NCBI GenBank assembly: GCA_938020505.1
Contig: CALIHR010000026.1
Coordinates: 67,740 to 131,739, forward strand
Source: an uncultured Actinobaculum sp.
Lineage (GTDB): Bacteria > Actinomycetota > Actinomycetes > Actinomycetales > Actinomycetaceae
Reading direction: 5' to 3'
DNA length: 64,000 nucleotides
Positions 25,356 through 33,243 of the stretch are shown one piece after another. How positions within the stretch are numbered: position 1 is the stretch's first letter; every line of letters starts with the position of its first letter. The position numbers and the translations under genes were made by a program. Under the pieces are notes generated by a model. It searched no databases and was not told the origin of the DNA. It saw nothing but the letters and a program-made list of their open reading frames with translations.

Positions 25356-26042
25356 TCATGCGCGGCCCAGGCGGGCAAGAGCCTCGTCGAGCAAGTCCAC
25401 GGCGACCGAAAAGCTGGCCTCTGCCGAGCGGCGTTCCCCGAATCCGCCGCTCAGTTCCAGATCGACAAACCCGTGAAGGGCGGAGCGGACGAACCTGACG
25501 GCGTCGACCAGGGAATCCTTGGGGATGCCGTAGCCGATGAGCGCGGCGCCCGCGACTTGAACGATCCTCTCCGAAGCGTCGATCGTCGGCGGCGGGCACG
25601 CCGCCCCAGAGGGGCGTGCCGTTTCCGACGGGGGAGTTTTTCCTGAGGCCTCGCCTTTCCCTGAAGGGGAGGCCTTCGTTGCGCCGTCGGCTCCGCCTCT
25701 GCCCCGAAAGGCTCGCCGATGCGGGGAGCGTTGAATGAGGGGATAGGTTCCAGGATGAGTGTGGGCGAAGGACCGGTACGCCGAGGCAATCGCCTGCAAA
25801 GCGTCTTTTCCCGAGCGGCCGACGGATGCTTCGGCCAGTGCGTCCGCGAATGCGCTCGCGGTCAAGTCCACGACTCTGGCGACGAGGTCGTCGAGGCCTT
25901 TGACGTGCTTGTAGAGGCTGGGCGCCGCGACGCCCAAGGATTGCGCCAGGCGGGCAAGGGAGAGGGCGCCCAGGCCCTCGGCGTCGACGATGCGAGCTGC
26001 CTCCCGCGTCACGGATTCCGCGCTGAGCCCCGCCCTAGGCAT
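25356..26042 (-). CDS. TetR-family transcriptional regulator
   Basis: Encodes 228 aa from ATG 26042 (the frame is open further upstream only as an overlap with the hydrolase gene). The N-terminal helix-turn-helix is clear: L-S-A-E-S-V-T-R-E-A-A-R-I-V-D-A-E-G-L-G, L-S-L-A-R-L-A-Q-S-L-G-V-A-A-P-S-L-Y-K-H-V-K-G-L-D-D-L. The C-terminal half resembles TetR_C_33/WHG-type domains (Y-R-S-F-A-H-T-H-P-G-T-Y). A Gly/Ser/Pro/Lys-rich insert (about residues 110-155) interrupts it. It follows the hydrolase gene by 14 bases and very likely controls that operon through the palindrome at 26880-26898. Confidence 0.9.
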   Translation of the reverse strand: MPRAGLSAESVTREAARIVDAEGLGALSLARLAQSLGVAAPSLYKHVKGLDDLVARVVDLTASAFADALAEASVGRSGKDALQAIASAYRSFAHTHPGTYPLIQRSPHRRAFRGRGGADGATKASPSGKGEASGKTPPSETARPSGAACPPPTIDASERIVQVAGAALIGYGIPKDSLVDAVRFVRSALHGFVDLELSGGFGERRSAEASFSVAVDLLDEALARLGRA

Positions 26043-26056
26043 GCGTTCGTCCAAAG

Positions 26057-26872
26057 CTAGGCATGCGCTCCTCCGAAGCCGATTCGGCTCGCGAATGCGA
26101 TCGCCTCGCGCGCGGCGACGTCGGGCGATTCGAGCATCGGCGCGTGCCCGACGCCTTCGACCATGGCGAAGGCCCCCTGTGCGAATTGCGAGGCCGCCCA
26201 CGATGCCTCGGCCCGAGGGTCCTTCCAGTCGGGGTCCTCGGCGCCCATGACGACAAGGGCGGGAGCGGTCACGCGGTTGAACCACGGTGCGACGACGGCA
26301 TGGTCCGTGCGGGCGGTTTTCGAGAAGGCGGCCCAATGGCCTTTCCTTTTGAGGATCGAAGAGAGGCGAGAGGCCCGGGCCGAAGCCTGATCGCCGAGGC
26401 CCGGCCAAAGCCTGCGCGAGTAAAGGCGCCAAATTGCGGGACCCCACGGGCGGGCGAGGGCGAGGCGGAAACCGAGCCGCGTGAGCGGGTTCGATGAGCC
26501 GCGGAGGAAAGGCCCGAAAAGAAGAAGCCCGGAGACTTTCGCAGGCTCTCTTCCGGCGGCGATTGTGGCCGCGGCGGCTGACATGGACGCCCCCGCGAGG
26601 ATCGCGGGGCCGCCTCCCAGTTCGTCTACGACGGCGAGCATGTCCTGCGCCGTCGGCTCGTCGCCGTAAGAGTCAAAGCCCGTTGAAGAATCGCCGTAGC
26701 CGCGCAGATCGGCGCTGGCGACCCGAAATCCTGCTTCGACCAAGCGGCACGAGAATGGGGCGAAGGCGTCGCGACTGTCTCCCATTGCGGGCGAGCAGAC
26801 GACAAGCGGGCCCTCGCCGGCAACCTCGACGCAGATCGTTCCTCCCGGAACGGAAATGTTGCTAATGACCAT
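26057..26872 (-). CDS. Alpha/beta hydrolase
   Basis: Encodes 271 aa from ATG 26872; the frame also begins at a TTG at 26908, but this would put the operator-like palindrome inside the gene. Seen: oxyanion region V-V-C-S-P-A-M-G-D-S-R, A-D-L-R-G-Y-G-D-S-S, the nucleophile elbow L-A-G-A-S-M-S (Ser in place of the usual final Gly), the acid in V-M-G-A-E-D-P-D-W, and the His in E-G-V-G-H-A-P-M-L-E. Substrate unknown. First gene of a two-gene operon with the TetR gene. The start follows a probable leaderless promoter: TTGCAT, 17 bases, TAGCTT, then ATG about six bases later. Confidence 0.88.
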   Translation of the reverse strand: MVISNISVPGGTICVEVAGEGPLVVCSPAMGDSRDAFAPFSCRLVEAGFRVASADLRGYGDSSTGFDSYGDEPTAQDMLAVVDELGGGPAILAGASMSAAAATIAAGREPAKVSGLLLFGPFLRGSSNPLTRLGFRLALARPWGPAIWRLYSRRLWPGLGDQASARASRLSSILKRKGHWAAFSKTARTDHAVVAPWFNRVTAPALVVMGAEDPDWKDPRAEASWAASQFAQGAFAMVEGVGHAPMLESPDVAAREAIAFASRIGFGGAHA

Positions 26873-26879
26873 AGCCAAT

Positions 26880-26898
26880 AAGCTAATGTCATTAGCTT
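26880..26898 (-). promoter_or_regulatory. Probable TetR operator over the hydrolase promoter
   Basis: AAGCTAATG-T-CATTAGCTT is a 9-bp perfect inverted repeat about one base, seven bases ahead of the hydrolase start, and it covers the proposed -10 box. A third half-site gctaatgac lies at 26861-26869, just inside the gene. Size and placement fit autoregulation by the operon's TetR protein. Confidence 0.65.
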
Positions 26899-26994
26899 TC
26901 GGATGCAAACCGTTTCGATCGGCTTTCCGATGTCGGCTGGCATTCCGCCGCCAGCGCTTTCGTCACAGTCAGCTGTCGTGGCGGTCCGCTGTCG

Positions 26995-28347
26995 TCAGGC
27001 GATCGCGTGGAGCCGCTGTTCGGCGTCGTCGACGAGCGTTTTGAGCGTCGAAGAATCGATTGCGGTGTCGAATTCCCTGCACCGCTGCGCCAAGCCGTCA
27101 AGCTCCTCGAGGCTTTCGCCGACCGCGTCGATGTGACGGGAGACGGCGCTGGCCAACTCGTCGGAGCCGTCCGACGCGCCCTCGGCGTCCGACTCCTGCT
27201 CCTGGTTCCACAGCATGAGGACCTGACGGGGAATCGCCAGCAGATTGGATGTTTCGACGATGAAGTCGGCGGTCTCCGAGGCGAGTTCGGCATGGGCCGC
27301 GGCCATCTCCTCCATCTCCGACAGACCCTTGCGCAGGGCGCCGCCGAGCATCGCGATGGCGTCCGCCGAAACGTCGGCGTCGGTCCCGCCGTCGATCAGC
27401 TCCGCGGTGAATTTCGCCATCATAGTCGTGTGAAGCCGGGCCAAGGCCACCCTGAATCGGGTCCGTGCGCTGATCTTGTCCAGCCGCGCGAGGGCGTCGA
27501 CCAGCTGGTCGGTGGGCTCGCGCACGAGGTCCTTCATCTGCCCCCACGTTTCGAGGAGCTGGGCGAGTTTCTCCGTCTTCGATTCGCTTTGGCCGAGGGC
27601 TGCGGACAACGCGTCGTCGTCAACCTCCTCGCGAAGGCCGTCTCGGGTGGACCGAAGCGCTGCGGACAGGTCGGCCAGATCGTCCTGCCGGTCCATCCAG
27701 GCGTCGAGCTCCTTTGCGATGCCCTTGGCGTCGGAGAGCATCTGCGCCAAGGCGCCGCTGGCCTCGGGGCGCTCGGGGAACTCGTCGGCCGTGGACTCCC
27801 GCTTCGCAACCTCCGCGGGAAGCGCGATGTTCTGAAGGTCCTCGTATGAGTGCACGCCCGACTCGTCGAGCAGCTCGAGGATCTTAGCCGCCCCCTCAGA
27901 CGCGACCTGGCGCCGCGTGAGCCCCTCGGATTCGAGCTTTTCCTCGAAAGCGGACGCCTTCTCATATATCGAGAGGGCCTTGCTGAAAAGGTCCTCGCAG
28001 CCGGGGCGTATTCTGACCGAGAGATAGCCGCCGTCCTCGAGGGGCGTGACGGTGGCGAAGACGTCGTATTCGCTGCCGTCGGAGGCCAGATTTCGCACGT
28101 AGGCCGCAAAAGGCTGCCCGGCTTTGATAGTTGCCCACATCGCGTGGAATGCGCCGCGGGGCATCGCCGGATGTCGAATGATGTTGTGGGGCGCTCCGAC
28201 CAGTTCGTCGCGGCTGTAACGCGACAGCTCGACGAAGACCTTGTTCGAGCAGCCTATGATTCCGCGCTCGTCGGTTGCCGAGAAGAACATCTGGTCTGCG
28301 CCCACCTCGTGTGTTTCGCCTGTGACTTCTGCTTGTACGACCTTCAC
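26995..28347 (-). CDS. Soluble PAS-domain protein, signalling-like
   Basis: Encodes 450 aa from a GTG at 28347, picked for GAGGAG seven bases upstream; upstream in-frame starts lack sites. Residues about 15-110 are a PAS domain of the Aer type: M-F-F-S-A-T-D-E-R-G-I-I-G-C-S-N, then E-L-V-G-A-P-H-N-I-I-R-H-P-A-M-P-R-G-A-F and G-Q-P-F-A-A-Y-V-R-N. Aer PAS domains bind FAD and sense redox state. The rest is long, acidic, probably coiled-coil helix (K-L-E-S-E-G... to the end), lacking a transmembrane segment and lacking the signalling hairpin E-A-A-R-A-G-E of chemotaxis receptors. No kinase or GGDEF domain is seen. No che or flagellar gene is nearby, so its output is unknown. Divergent from sucC. 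Confidence 0.8.
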   Translation of the reverse strand: MKVVQAEVTGETHEVGADQMFFSATDERGIIGCSNKVFVELSRYSRDELVGAPHNIIRHPAMPRGAFHAMWATIKAGQPFAAYVRNLASDGSEYDVFATVTPLEDGGYLSVRIRPGCEDLFSKALSIYEKASAFEEKLESEGLTRRQVASEGAAKILELLDESGVHSYEDLQNIALPAEVAKRESTADEFPERPEASGALAQMLSDAKGIAKELDAWMDRQDDLADLSAALRSTRDGLREEVDDDALSAALGQSESKTEKLAQLLETWGQMKDLVREPTDQLVDALARLDKISARTRFRVALARLHTTMMAKFTAELIDGGTDADVSADAIAMLGGALRKGLSEMEEMAAAHAELASETADFIVETSNLLAIPRQVLMLWNQEQESDAEGASDGSDELASAVSRHIDAVGESLEELDGLAQRCREFDTAIDSSTLKTLVDDAEQRLHAIA

Positions 28348-28436
28348 TGTTCGCTCCTCTGGGTATTCGCCGTGTTCGCGCTTTCTGACGCGAACATCAA
28401 CCAAATTTAGAAGACTCGCCAGTTCCGCAGAAGATG

Positions 28437-28458
28437 CGGGTATGGGTAACGATACCCG
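28437..28458 (+). promoter_or_regulatory. Small inverted repeat between the PAS gene and sucC
   Basis: CGGGTAT (28437-28443) and ATACCCG (28452-28458) with an eight-base loop, just upstream of the proposed sucC promoter and about 90 bases from the PAS gene start. Could be an operator for either gene. Confidence 0.3.
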
Positions 28459-28467
28459 TCGTGTGAA

Positions 28468-28497
28468 TCGACACATCGGCGGAAGCGCGCCGATAAT
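28468..28497 (+). promoter_or_regulatory. Probable sucCD promoter
   Basis: TCGACA (28468-28473), 18-base spacer, GATAAT (28492-28497); good matches to the housekeeping sigma consensus, about 80 bases before the sucC start. Confidence 0.5.
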
Positions 28498-28573
28498 CTG
28501 CGGCGCTCGAAGGTCTCGGGGGTCTCGTCTAGACTTGATGCGTCTGGAAACGAAGACGTCGGAAGGACAGTAC

Positions 28574-29764
28574 GTGGATCTCTACGAGTATCAGGCCCGC
28601 GAACTATTCGAGGCGCACGGGGTGCCCGTGTCGGCGGGGATTGTCGCATCGACTCCGCAGGAGGCGGAGTCGGCCGCCCGCGAGCTCGGCGGCGGCCCCG
28701 TCGTTGTCAAAGCGCAGGTCAAAACGGGCGGCCGAGGCAAGGCCGGGGGCGTGAAACTCGCCCGAAGCCCGCAAGAGGCCGCAGACAAGGCCGCAGAAAT
28801 TCTGGGCATGGACATCAAAGGCCACGAAGTCCGCTGCGTGCTCGTCGCCTCCGGCGCGGACATCGCCCGAGAGTTCTACTTCTCGGTGCTGCTCGACAGA
28901 TCCGAGCGCAGATGCCTCGCCATGTGCTCGGTCGAGGGGGGTATGGACATCGAAACCCTCGCAAAGGAGCGGCCGGAGGCGCTGGCCAAGGTCGCCGTCG
29001 CCCCGAACGTCGGAATCGACGAGGCGAAGGCGCGTGAAATCGTCGGAGCAGCGGGCTTCGACGTCGAGACGGGCGAGAAGGCCGTGCCCGTCCTGCTCAA
29101 GCTGTGGGACGTGTACTCGGGGGAAGACGCGACCCTCGTCGAGGTCAATCCGCTCGTTTTGACGGAGCAGGGCGAGATCGTCGCCCTCGACGGCAAGGTG
29201 ACGCTCGATGACAACGCGCGGTTCCGCCACAGCGGCCACGAGGCGCTCGTCGACAAGGCCGCGGAAGACCCTCTTGAGGCCAAGGCGAAGGCGCTCGGCC
29301 TCAATTACGTCAAGCTCGACGGCCAGGTGGGGGTCATCGGCAACGGCGCGGGCCTGGTCATGTCCACGCTCGACGTCGTCGCCTACGCCGGAGAGGAATA
29401 CGGCGTGGGGCCGGCGAACTTCCTCGACATCGGAGGCGGGGCCGACGCGAACGTCATGTCCAACGGCCTCGACGTCATTCTGGGCGACCGGGACGTGCGG
29501 TCGGTGTTCGTCAACGTTTTCGGCGGAATCACGGCCTGCGACGAGGTCGCCAAGGGGATCGTCGCCGCCCTCGACGCGTTGGGCGAGGCGGCCTCCAAGC
29601 CGATCGTCGTGCGCCTCGACGGCAACGCCGTCGCCGAAGGCCGCGCGATCCTCGCCGAAGCGAACCACCCCCTCGTCACTCTCGTCGACACGATGGACGG
29701 AGCGGCGGCCAAGGCCGCCCAGCTGGCCGCCGGGTCGGACGCGAAGCAGTCGGACGTGAAGTAA
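28574..29764 (+). CDS. sucC: Succinyl-CoA synthetase, beta subunit
   Basis: Encodes 396 aa, the family length, from GTG 28574 (AAGGAC upstream; the frame is open further up but the protein begins D-L-Y-E-Y-Q-A-R-E as expected). Converts succinyl-CoA + NDP + phosphate to succinate + NTP with the alpha subunit. Seen: ATP-grasp domain with V-V-K-A-Q-V-K-T-G-G-R-G-K-A-G-G-V-K, E-V-N-P-L-V-L, and the C-terminal CoA-ligase domain with F-L-D-I-G-G-G-A and N-V-F-G-G-I-T-A-C-D. Nucleotide preference is not decided. Operon with sucD, 12 bases downstream. Confidence 0.97.
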   Translation: MDLYEYQARELFEAHGVPVSAGIVASTPQEAESAARELGGGPVVVKAQVKTGGRGKAGGVKLARSPQEAADKAAEILGMDIKGHEVRCVLVASGADIAREFYFSVLLDRSERRCLAMCSVEGGMDIETLAKERPEALAKVAVAPNVGIDEAKAREIVGAAGFDVETGEKAVPVLLKLWDVYSGEDATLVEVNPLVLTEQGEIVALDGKVTLDDNARFRHSGHEALVDKAAEDPLEAKAKALGLNYVKLDGQVGVIGNGAGLVMSTLDVVAYAGEEYGVGPANFLDIGGGADANVMSNGLDVILGDRDVRSVFVNVFGGITACDEVAKGIVAALDALGEAASKPIVVRLDGNAVAEGRAILAEANHPLVTLVDTMDGAAAKAAQLAAGSDAKQSDVK

Positions 29765-29776
29765 GGAGCAGGCCCA

Positions 29777-30697
29777 ATGTCCATCTTCCTCGATAGGAAT
29801 TCGAAAGTCATCGTCCAGGGAATGACGGGGTCCGAAGGGCGCAAGCACACGCGCCGGATGCTCGGCGCGGGCACGAACGTCGTCGGCGGGGTCAACCCCC
29901 GCAAGGCTGGGACCTCGGTGGAGTTCGACGTCGCCCCCATCGGCCCGGGGGCCGAAGAACGCCGGGCCGGCGCCGTTTCCGTCCCCGTTTTCGGATCCGT
30001 CGCCCAGGCGAAGGAAGCCACAGGCGCGAACGTCTCCGTCGTCTTCGTTCCGCCGGCGCACACGTTGGGCGCCGTCCTCGAAGCCGTCGACGCCGGGCTC
30101 GACCTCGTCGTCATCATCACCGAGGGCGTGCCGGTGAAGGACGCGACGGAGTTCTACGCGTACGCCGCCGAGCGCGGCGTCAGGCTCATCGGCCCAAACT
30201 GCCCCGGGATCATCTCGCCCGGCCAGTCGAACGTCGGCATCACGCCCCCCGACATCACGGGGCCGGGGCGCGTCGGGCTCGTGTCGAAATCGGGCACGCT
30301 CACCTACCAGCTCATGTACGAGCTTGCGGACCTCGGGTTCACGACGTGCATCGGCATCGGCGGCGACCCAGTCATCGGCACCACTCACATCGACGCCATC
30401 AAGGCCTTCGAGGCCGACCCCGACACGGAGCTCATCGTCATGATCGGCGAGATCGGCGGCGACGCCGAAGAACGCGCCGCCGCGTACATCGCCGAGCACG
30501 TGACGAAGCCCGTCGTCGCCTATGTGGCGGGTTTCACCGCGCCCGAGGGAAAGACGATGGGGCATGCGGGGGCCATCGTCTCCGGCTCGTCCGGAACGGC
30601 CGCGGCCAAGAAGGAGGCCTTGGAGGCCGTCGGCGTGCGCGTGGGCAAGACGCCCAGCCAGACGGCCGCCGTCGCCAGGGAAATCCTGGGGGTCTGA
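29777..30697 (+). CDS. sucD: Succinyl-CoA synthetase, alpha subunit
   Basis: Encodes 306 aa. Carries the catalytic phospho-histidine in M-G-H-A-G-A-I-V (about residue 255) and the CoA-binding Rossmann region with V-Q-G-M-T-G-S-E-G. Also seen: G-P-N-C-P-G-I-I-S, and S-K-S-G-T-L-T-Y. TAAGGAGCAGGCCC-ATG gives a strong ribosome site. Convergent with the CDF gene; a GC-rich inverted repeat (gccgccg...cggcggc, about 30700-30727) lies between the stops. Confidence 0.97.
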   Translation: MSIFLDRNSKVIVQGMTGSEGRKHTRRMLGAGTNVVGGVNPRKAGTSVEFDVAPIGPGAEERRAGAVSVPVFGSVAQAKEATGANVSVVFVPPAHTLGAVLEAVDAGLDLVVIITEGVPVKDATEFYAYAAERGVRLIGPNCPGIISPGQSNVGITPPDITGPGRVGLVSKSGTLTYQLMYELADLGFTTCIGIGGDPVIGTTHIDAIKAFEADPDTELIVMIGEIGGDAEERAAAYIAEHVTKPVVAYVAGFTAPEGKTMGHAGAIVSGSSGTAAAKKEALEAVGVRVGKTPSQTAAVAREILGV

Positions 30698-30728
30698 GGG
30701 CCGCCGCGCCAGGGTCGTCGGCGGCGCT

Positions 30729-31733
30729 TCAGGCGCCGTCGGGAGTGCGCGCGGCGCTCCTTGACGCGGAGTCCACGTAGCCGCACGCGTGAATCCCCGA
30801 TTCGCGCTGCGAGGCCGAACGGGTCTCCAGTTGGAACGTGGAATGGTGGATCGCCACGTCGAAATGCTCGGCCACGCATGTTCTCAGATCTTCGAGTATC
30901 GCCACCGCGTGCCCGTCCTGGAAGCAATCGTCGCCGACGACGACGTGCGCGGAGATGACGGGCAGGCCTGTGGCGACCGTCGAGGCGTGCAAATCGTGCA
31001 CGTCGAGGACGTGGTCGAGGCCCAGCATGTGCTCGCGGACCTCGTCCAGATCCAAGCCGCGAGGGGTGGTCTCCATGAGGATCGCCCCGGCTTCCCCGAT
31101 GAGCTTGACGGCGCGCGGGAGGATGAGGGCTGCGATGAACAGGCCGGCCACGGCGTCGGCGCGCTGCCACCCGACTGTTGCGATGACGATCGCCGCCGCG
31201 ATGACGCTCAGAGAGCCCAGCGCGTCGTTGGCCACCTCCAGGAAGGCCGCGCGCATGTTGAGGTTGGAGCGCCGGGCCGAAGCCAACACCAGCATGGAGG
31301 CGGCGTTGCCGACGAGGCCGACGACGCCGAAGACGATGAGCGTCTTCGACGGCATGTCGGGAGGCTCGCGAAGCCGCCCGACGGCCTCGACGACGACGTA
31401 GACTCCGACTCCGGCCAGCACAGCCGCCTGCGCCAGCGCGGCGAGGACTTCGGCTCGCCGGTACCCCCACGTGCGCTTGGACGACGGCGGCCGCCGCATG
31501 AGCGTCGCGGCGACGAGCGCCATGAGAAGCCCCGAGGCGTCGATGACCATGTGCACCGTGTCGGTCAACAGCGCGAGGCTGCCCGTGAGGGCGGCGCCGA
31601 CCGCCTGGGCGAGCAGGATCGCCGCGGCAATGGCGAAGGCGGCCGCGATTTTGCCCCGCGCGTCCGGCGGCTGCCCGTCCGGCGAGTCGGACGGGGCGAA
31701 GGGCGAGCCGTGCGCGTGGTCGTGCGGCGCCAT
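30729..31733 (-). CDS. Cation diffusion facilitator (CDF) metal exporter
   Basis: Encodes 334 aa from ATG 31733 (the longer open frame upstream is the overlapping membrane gene). Divalent metal/proton antiporter, usually zinc. Seen: a His/Asp-rich N-terminus (M-A-P-H-D-H-A-H-G), about six membrane segments, L-L-T-D-T-V-H-M-V-I-D in TM2 with the metal-site H and D, and in TM5 V-A-N-D-A-L-G-S-L-S, the matching metal site. In this family TM2/TM5 usually read H-x3-D / H-x3-D; here TM5 shows N-D in place of the first His. The C-terminal cytoplasmic ferredoxin-like domain is present (L-D-H-V-L-D-V-H-D-L-H-A, V-V-G-D-D, V-A-I-H-H-S-T-F-Q-L-E). Last gene of the lipid operon, two bases after its neighbour. 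Confidence 0.9.
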   Translation of the reverse strand: MAPHDHAHGSPFAPSDSPDGQPPDARGKIAAAFAIAAAILLAQAVGAALTGSLALLTDTVHMVIDASGLLMALVAATLMRRPPSSKRTWGYRRAEVLAALAQAAVLAGVGVYVVVEAVGRLREPPDMPSKTLIVFGVVGLVGNAASMLVLASARRSNLNMRAAFLEVANDALGSLSVIAAAIVIATVGWQRADAVAGLFIAALILPRAVKLIGEAGAILMETTPRGLDLDEVREHMLGLDHVLDVHDLHASTVATGLPVISAHVVVGDDCFQDGHAVAILEDLRTCVAEHFDVAIHHSTFQLETRSASQRESGIHACGYVDSASRSAARTPDGA

Positions 31734-31735
31734 CG

Positions 31736-32329
31736 TCACCGCCCCCCGTCTTCCCAGTGGCGGATCACTTTGCGCAGAAGGACGCCGAAGGCCAATCCCG
31801 TCGCCGCGAGGTACGTCCCGTAGAATCGCCGGGCCGTCCGGCCGAGCGGGACCTCGAGAACGCGGATCGCCGCGGTGAAGGAGAACATCCGCGCCGCGCG
31901 CTCGCCGGCGGCATGAAAGAGGACGGGGCCCGTCGGCATGCCGCGGCGGCCCGATTCTGCCGCGAAGAGCTTGACCGGGATGCCCGTGAGCGCCTGCTTC
32001 CAGTAGCCTGACGCGCCTTCGCCGAGGTATTCCGACGTCGCGCGTTCCATGCCGGGGCGGGTCCACGGCGCGGGCGGGCGCGCCCCCGCGCGGGTGAGCG
32101 CGTGCGTGAGCGCAACCCCGGCGACCGACCCCGCGACGACCGCCGTCGCACGCCTGAACAGAAGCCTCGGCTGGGCTACCCCCAGCCAGACCTGGCTCAT
32201 CTCCGCCATGACGGGGAAGGAAACGGCCTCGGCCATGCCCCAGGCGAACATGATCGCGTCCCCCCGCGCGCCCTTCATCGCCGCGTCCACGGCGGAGTGG
32301 ACGGGGGAGACATGCACAAGCGCTTTCAT
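31736..32329 (-). CDS. Small membrane protein in phospholipid operon (possible DedA/VTT-like)
   Basis: Encodes 197 aa from ATG 32329, which overlaps the stop of cdsA (ATGA). It has an amphipathic N-terminus, A-I-M-F-A-W-G-M-A-E-A-V-S-F-P-V-M-A-E, a membrane segment (V-A-G-S-V-A-G-V-A-L-T-H-A-L-T), a loop with W-K-Q-A-L-T-G-I-P-V-K-L-F-A, and a final membrane segment near the C-terminus. The 'F-A-W-x-E' start and 'G-x-x-x-G' helix look vaguely like VTT/DedA membrane proteins (lipid scramblases), but this is weak. Its position between CdsA and a metal exporter points to membrane lipid biology. Function unknown. Confidence 0.6.
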   Translation of the reverse strand: MKALVHVSPVHSAVDAAMKGARGDAIMFAWGMAEAVSFPVMAEMSQVWLGVAQPRLLFRRATAVVAGSVAGVALTHALTRAGARPPAPWTRPGMERATSEYLGEGASGYWKQALTGIPVKLFAAESGRRGMPTGPVLFHAAGERAARMFSFTAAIRVLEVPLGRTARRFYGTYLAATGLAFGVLLRKVIRHWEDGGR

Positions 32330-33243
32330 CCCAGCACCGCCGCAAGGGGAAGGACGAGCAGGAGGGAATCGACGCGGTCGAGCAGGCCGCCGAAGCCCGG
32401 CAGCCAATCGCCCGCGTCCTTGACGCCGGCCGCCCGTTTCACCATCGATTCGAGCAGGTCGCCGAGCACGCCGCCTACGCCGACTGCGATGACGAGCCCG
32501 AGCGTGATGTGCCCGAGGAGCGTGAGGATGACGACGGCGCCCGCGAGCGCCCCGACGAGCCCGCCCACGGTTTTGTTCGGCGAGAGCGGGGACAGCGGGC
32601 GGCGCGCCCACGCGAATCTTTTCAGGCCCGTCCCTCCCGTCCAGGCTGCGACGTCGGCGGCGGCAGCGGCGAAGGCGATGAGGAAGGCGTCGTGCCACAA
32701 GACGACGAGGTGCGCGAGCGACCAAGGGATCCAGATCGAGGCGAAGCCCGTCAGCGTGGCCCTGCGCACGCCGTCGGCGGTGTCTCCGGCCACAACCGCG
32801 GGCAGAGCGCATACGAGGACCATGACGGGGGCGAGCGCCATCATGTTCGGGCGCTGCCAGGCCGTCAGCGGATAGAGGACCGCGAGAACGGACAGGAGGA
32901 TCGTTTCCGGCCGAGGCAGCCGCGTCATCCGAGCCAGCTCTCGAATCGCCTGGAGCCCGAGGAGGGCCGCGAGGAGCGCCGTTGTTCCCCTGCCGATCCA
33001 AATGGGTATGCCGACGGCGGGGATGATGACCGCCCAGGTGGTCCACCGGCGGTGGAGCTCTCTTTTGCGGGAGAGCGCGACGCCGATTCCCGCAAGAAGC
33101 AGGATCGTCAGGGCCGTCACCGCGAGGAAGACCGCGCGCCCCTCCAAGCGCCAGCCGGTGAAGGGCACGGTGAACGTCCAGGACCTGTCGCCTCCGACGA
33201 TCCAGCCGATGAACGAGTCGCCGAGCGCCGTTGGCTGGATCAT
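32326..33243 (-). CDS. cdsA: Phosphatidate cytidylyltransferase
   Basis: Encodes 305 aa from ATG 33243, overlapping the upstream stop by four bases. Makes CDP-diacylglycerol from phosphatidate and CTP in the membrane. About eight hydrophobic segments; the signature S-P-N-K-T-V-G-G-L-V-G and G-D-L-L-E-S-M-V-K-R-A-A-G-V-K-D-A-G-D-W-L-P-G-F-G-G-L-L-D-R-V-D-S (about 215-290) is complete. Its product is the substrate for the CDP-alcohol transferase encoded just upstream, so the pair likely runs two steps of one path. A second, general cdsA probably exists elsewhere in the genome (not testable here). Confidence 0.93.
   Translation of the reverse strand: MIQPTALGDSFIGWIVGGDRSWTFTVPFTGWRLEGRAVFLAVTALTILLLAGIGVALSRKRELHRRWTTWAVIIPAVGIPIWIGRGTTALLAALLGLQAIRELARMTRLPRPETILLSVLAVLYPLTAWQRPNMMALAPVMVLVCALPAVVAGDTADGVRRATLTGFASIWIPWSLAHLVVLWHDAFLIAFAAAAADVAAWTGGTGLKRFAWARRPLSPLSPNKTVGGLVGALAGAVVILTLLGHITLGLVIAVGVGGVLGDLLESMVKRAAGVKDAGDWLPGFGGLLDRVDSLLLVLPLAAVLG

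Noticed and set aside
28604..30565. 653-aa minus-strand ORF opposite sucCD
   Set aside because: Antisense shadow, spanning two real genes.
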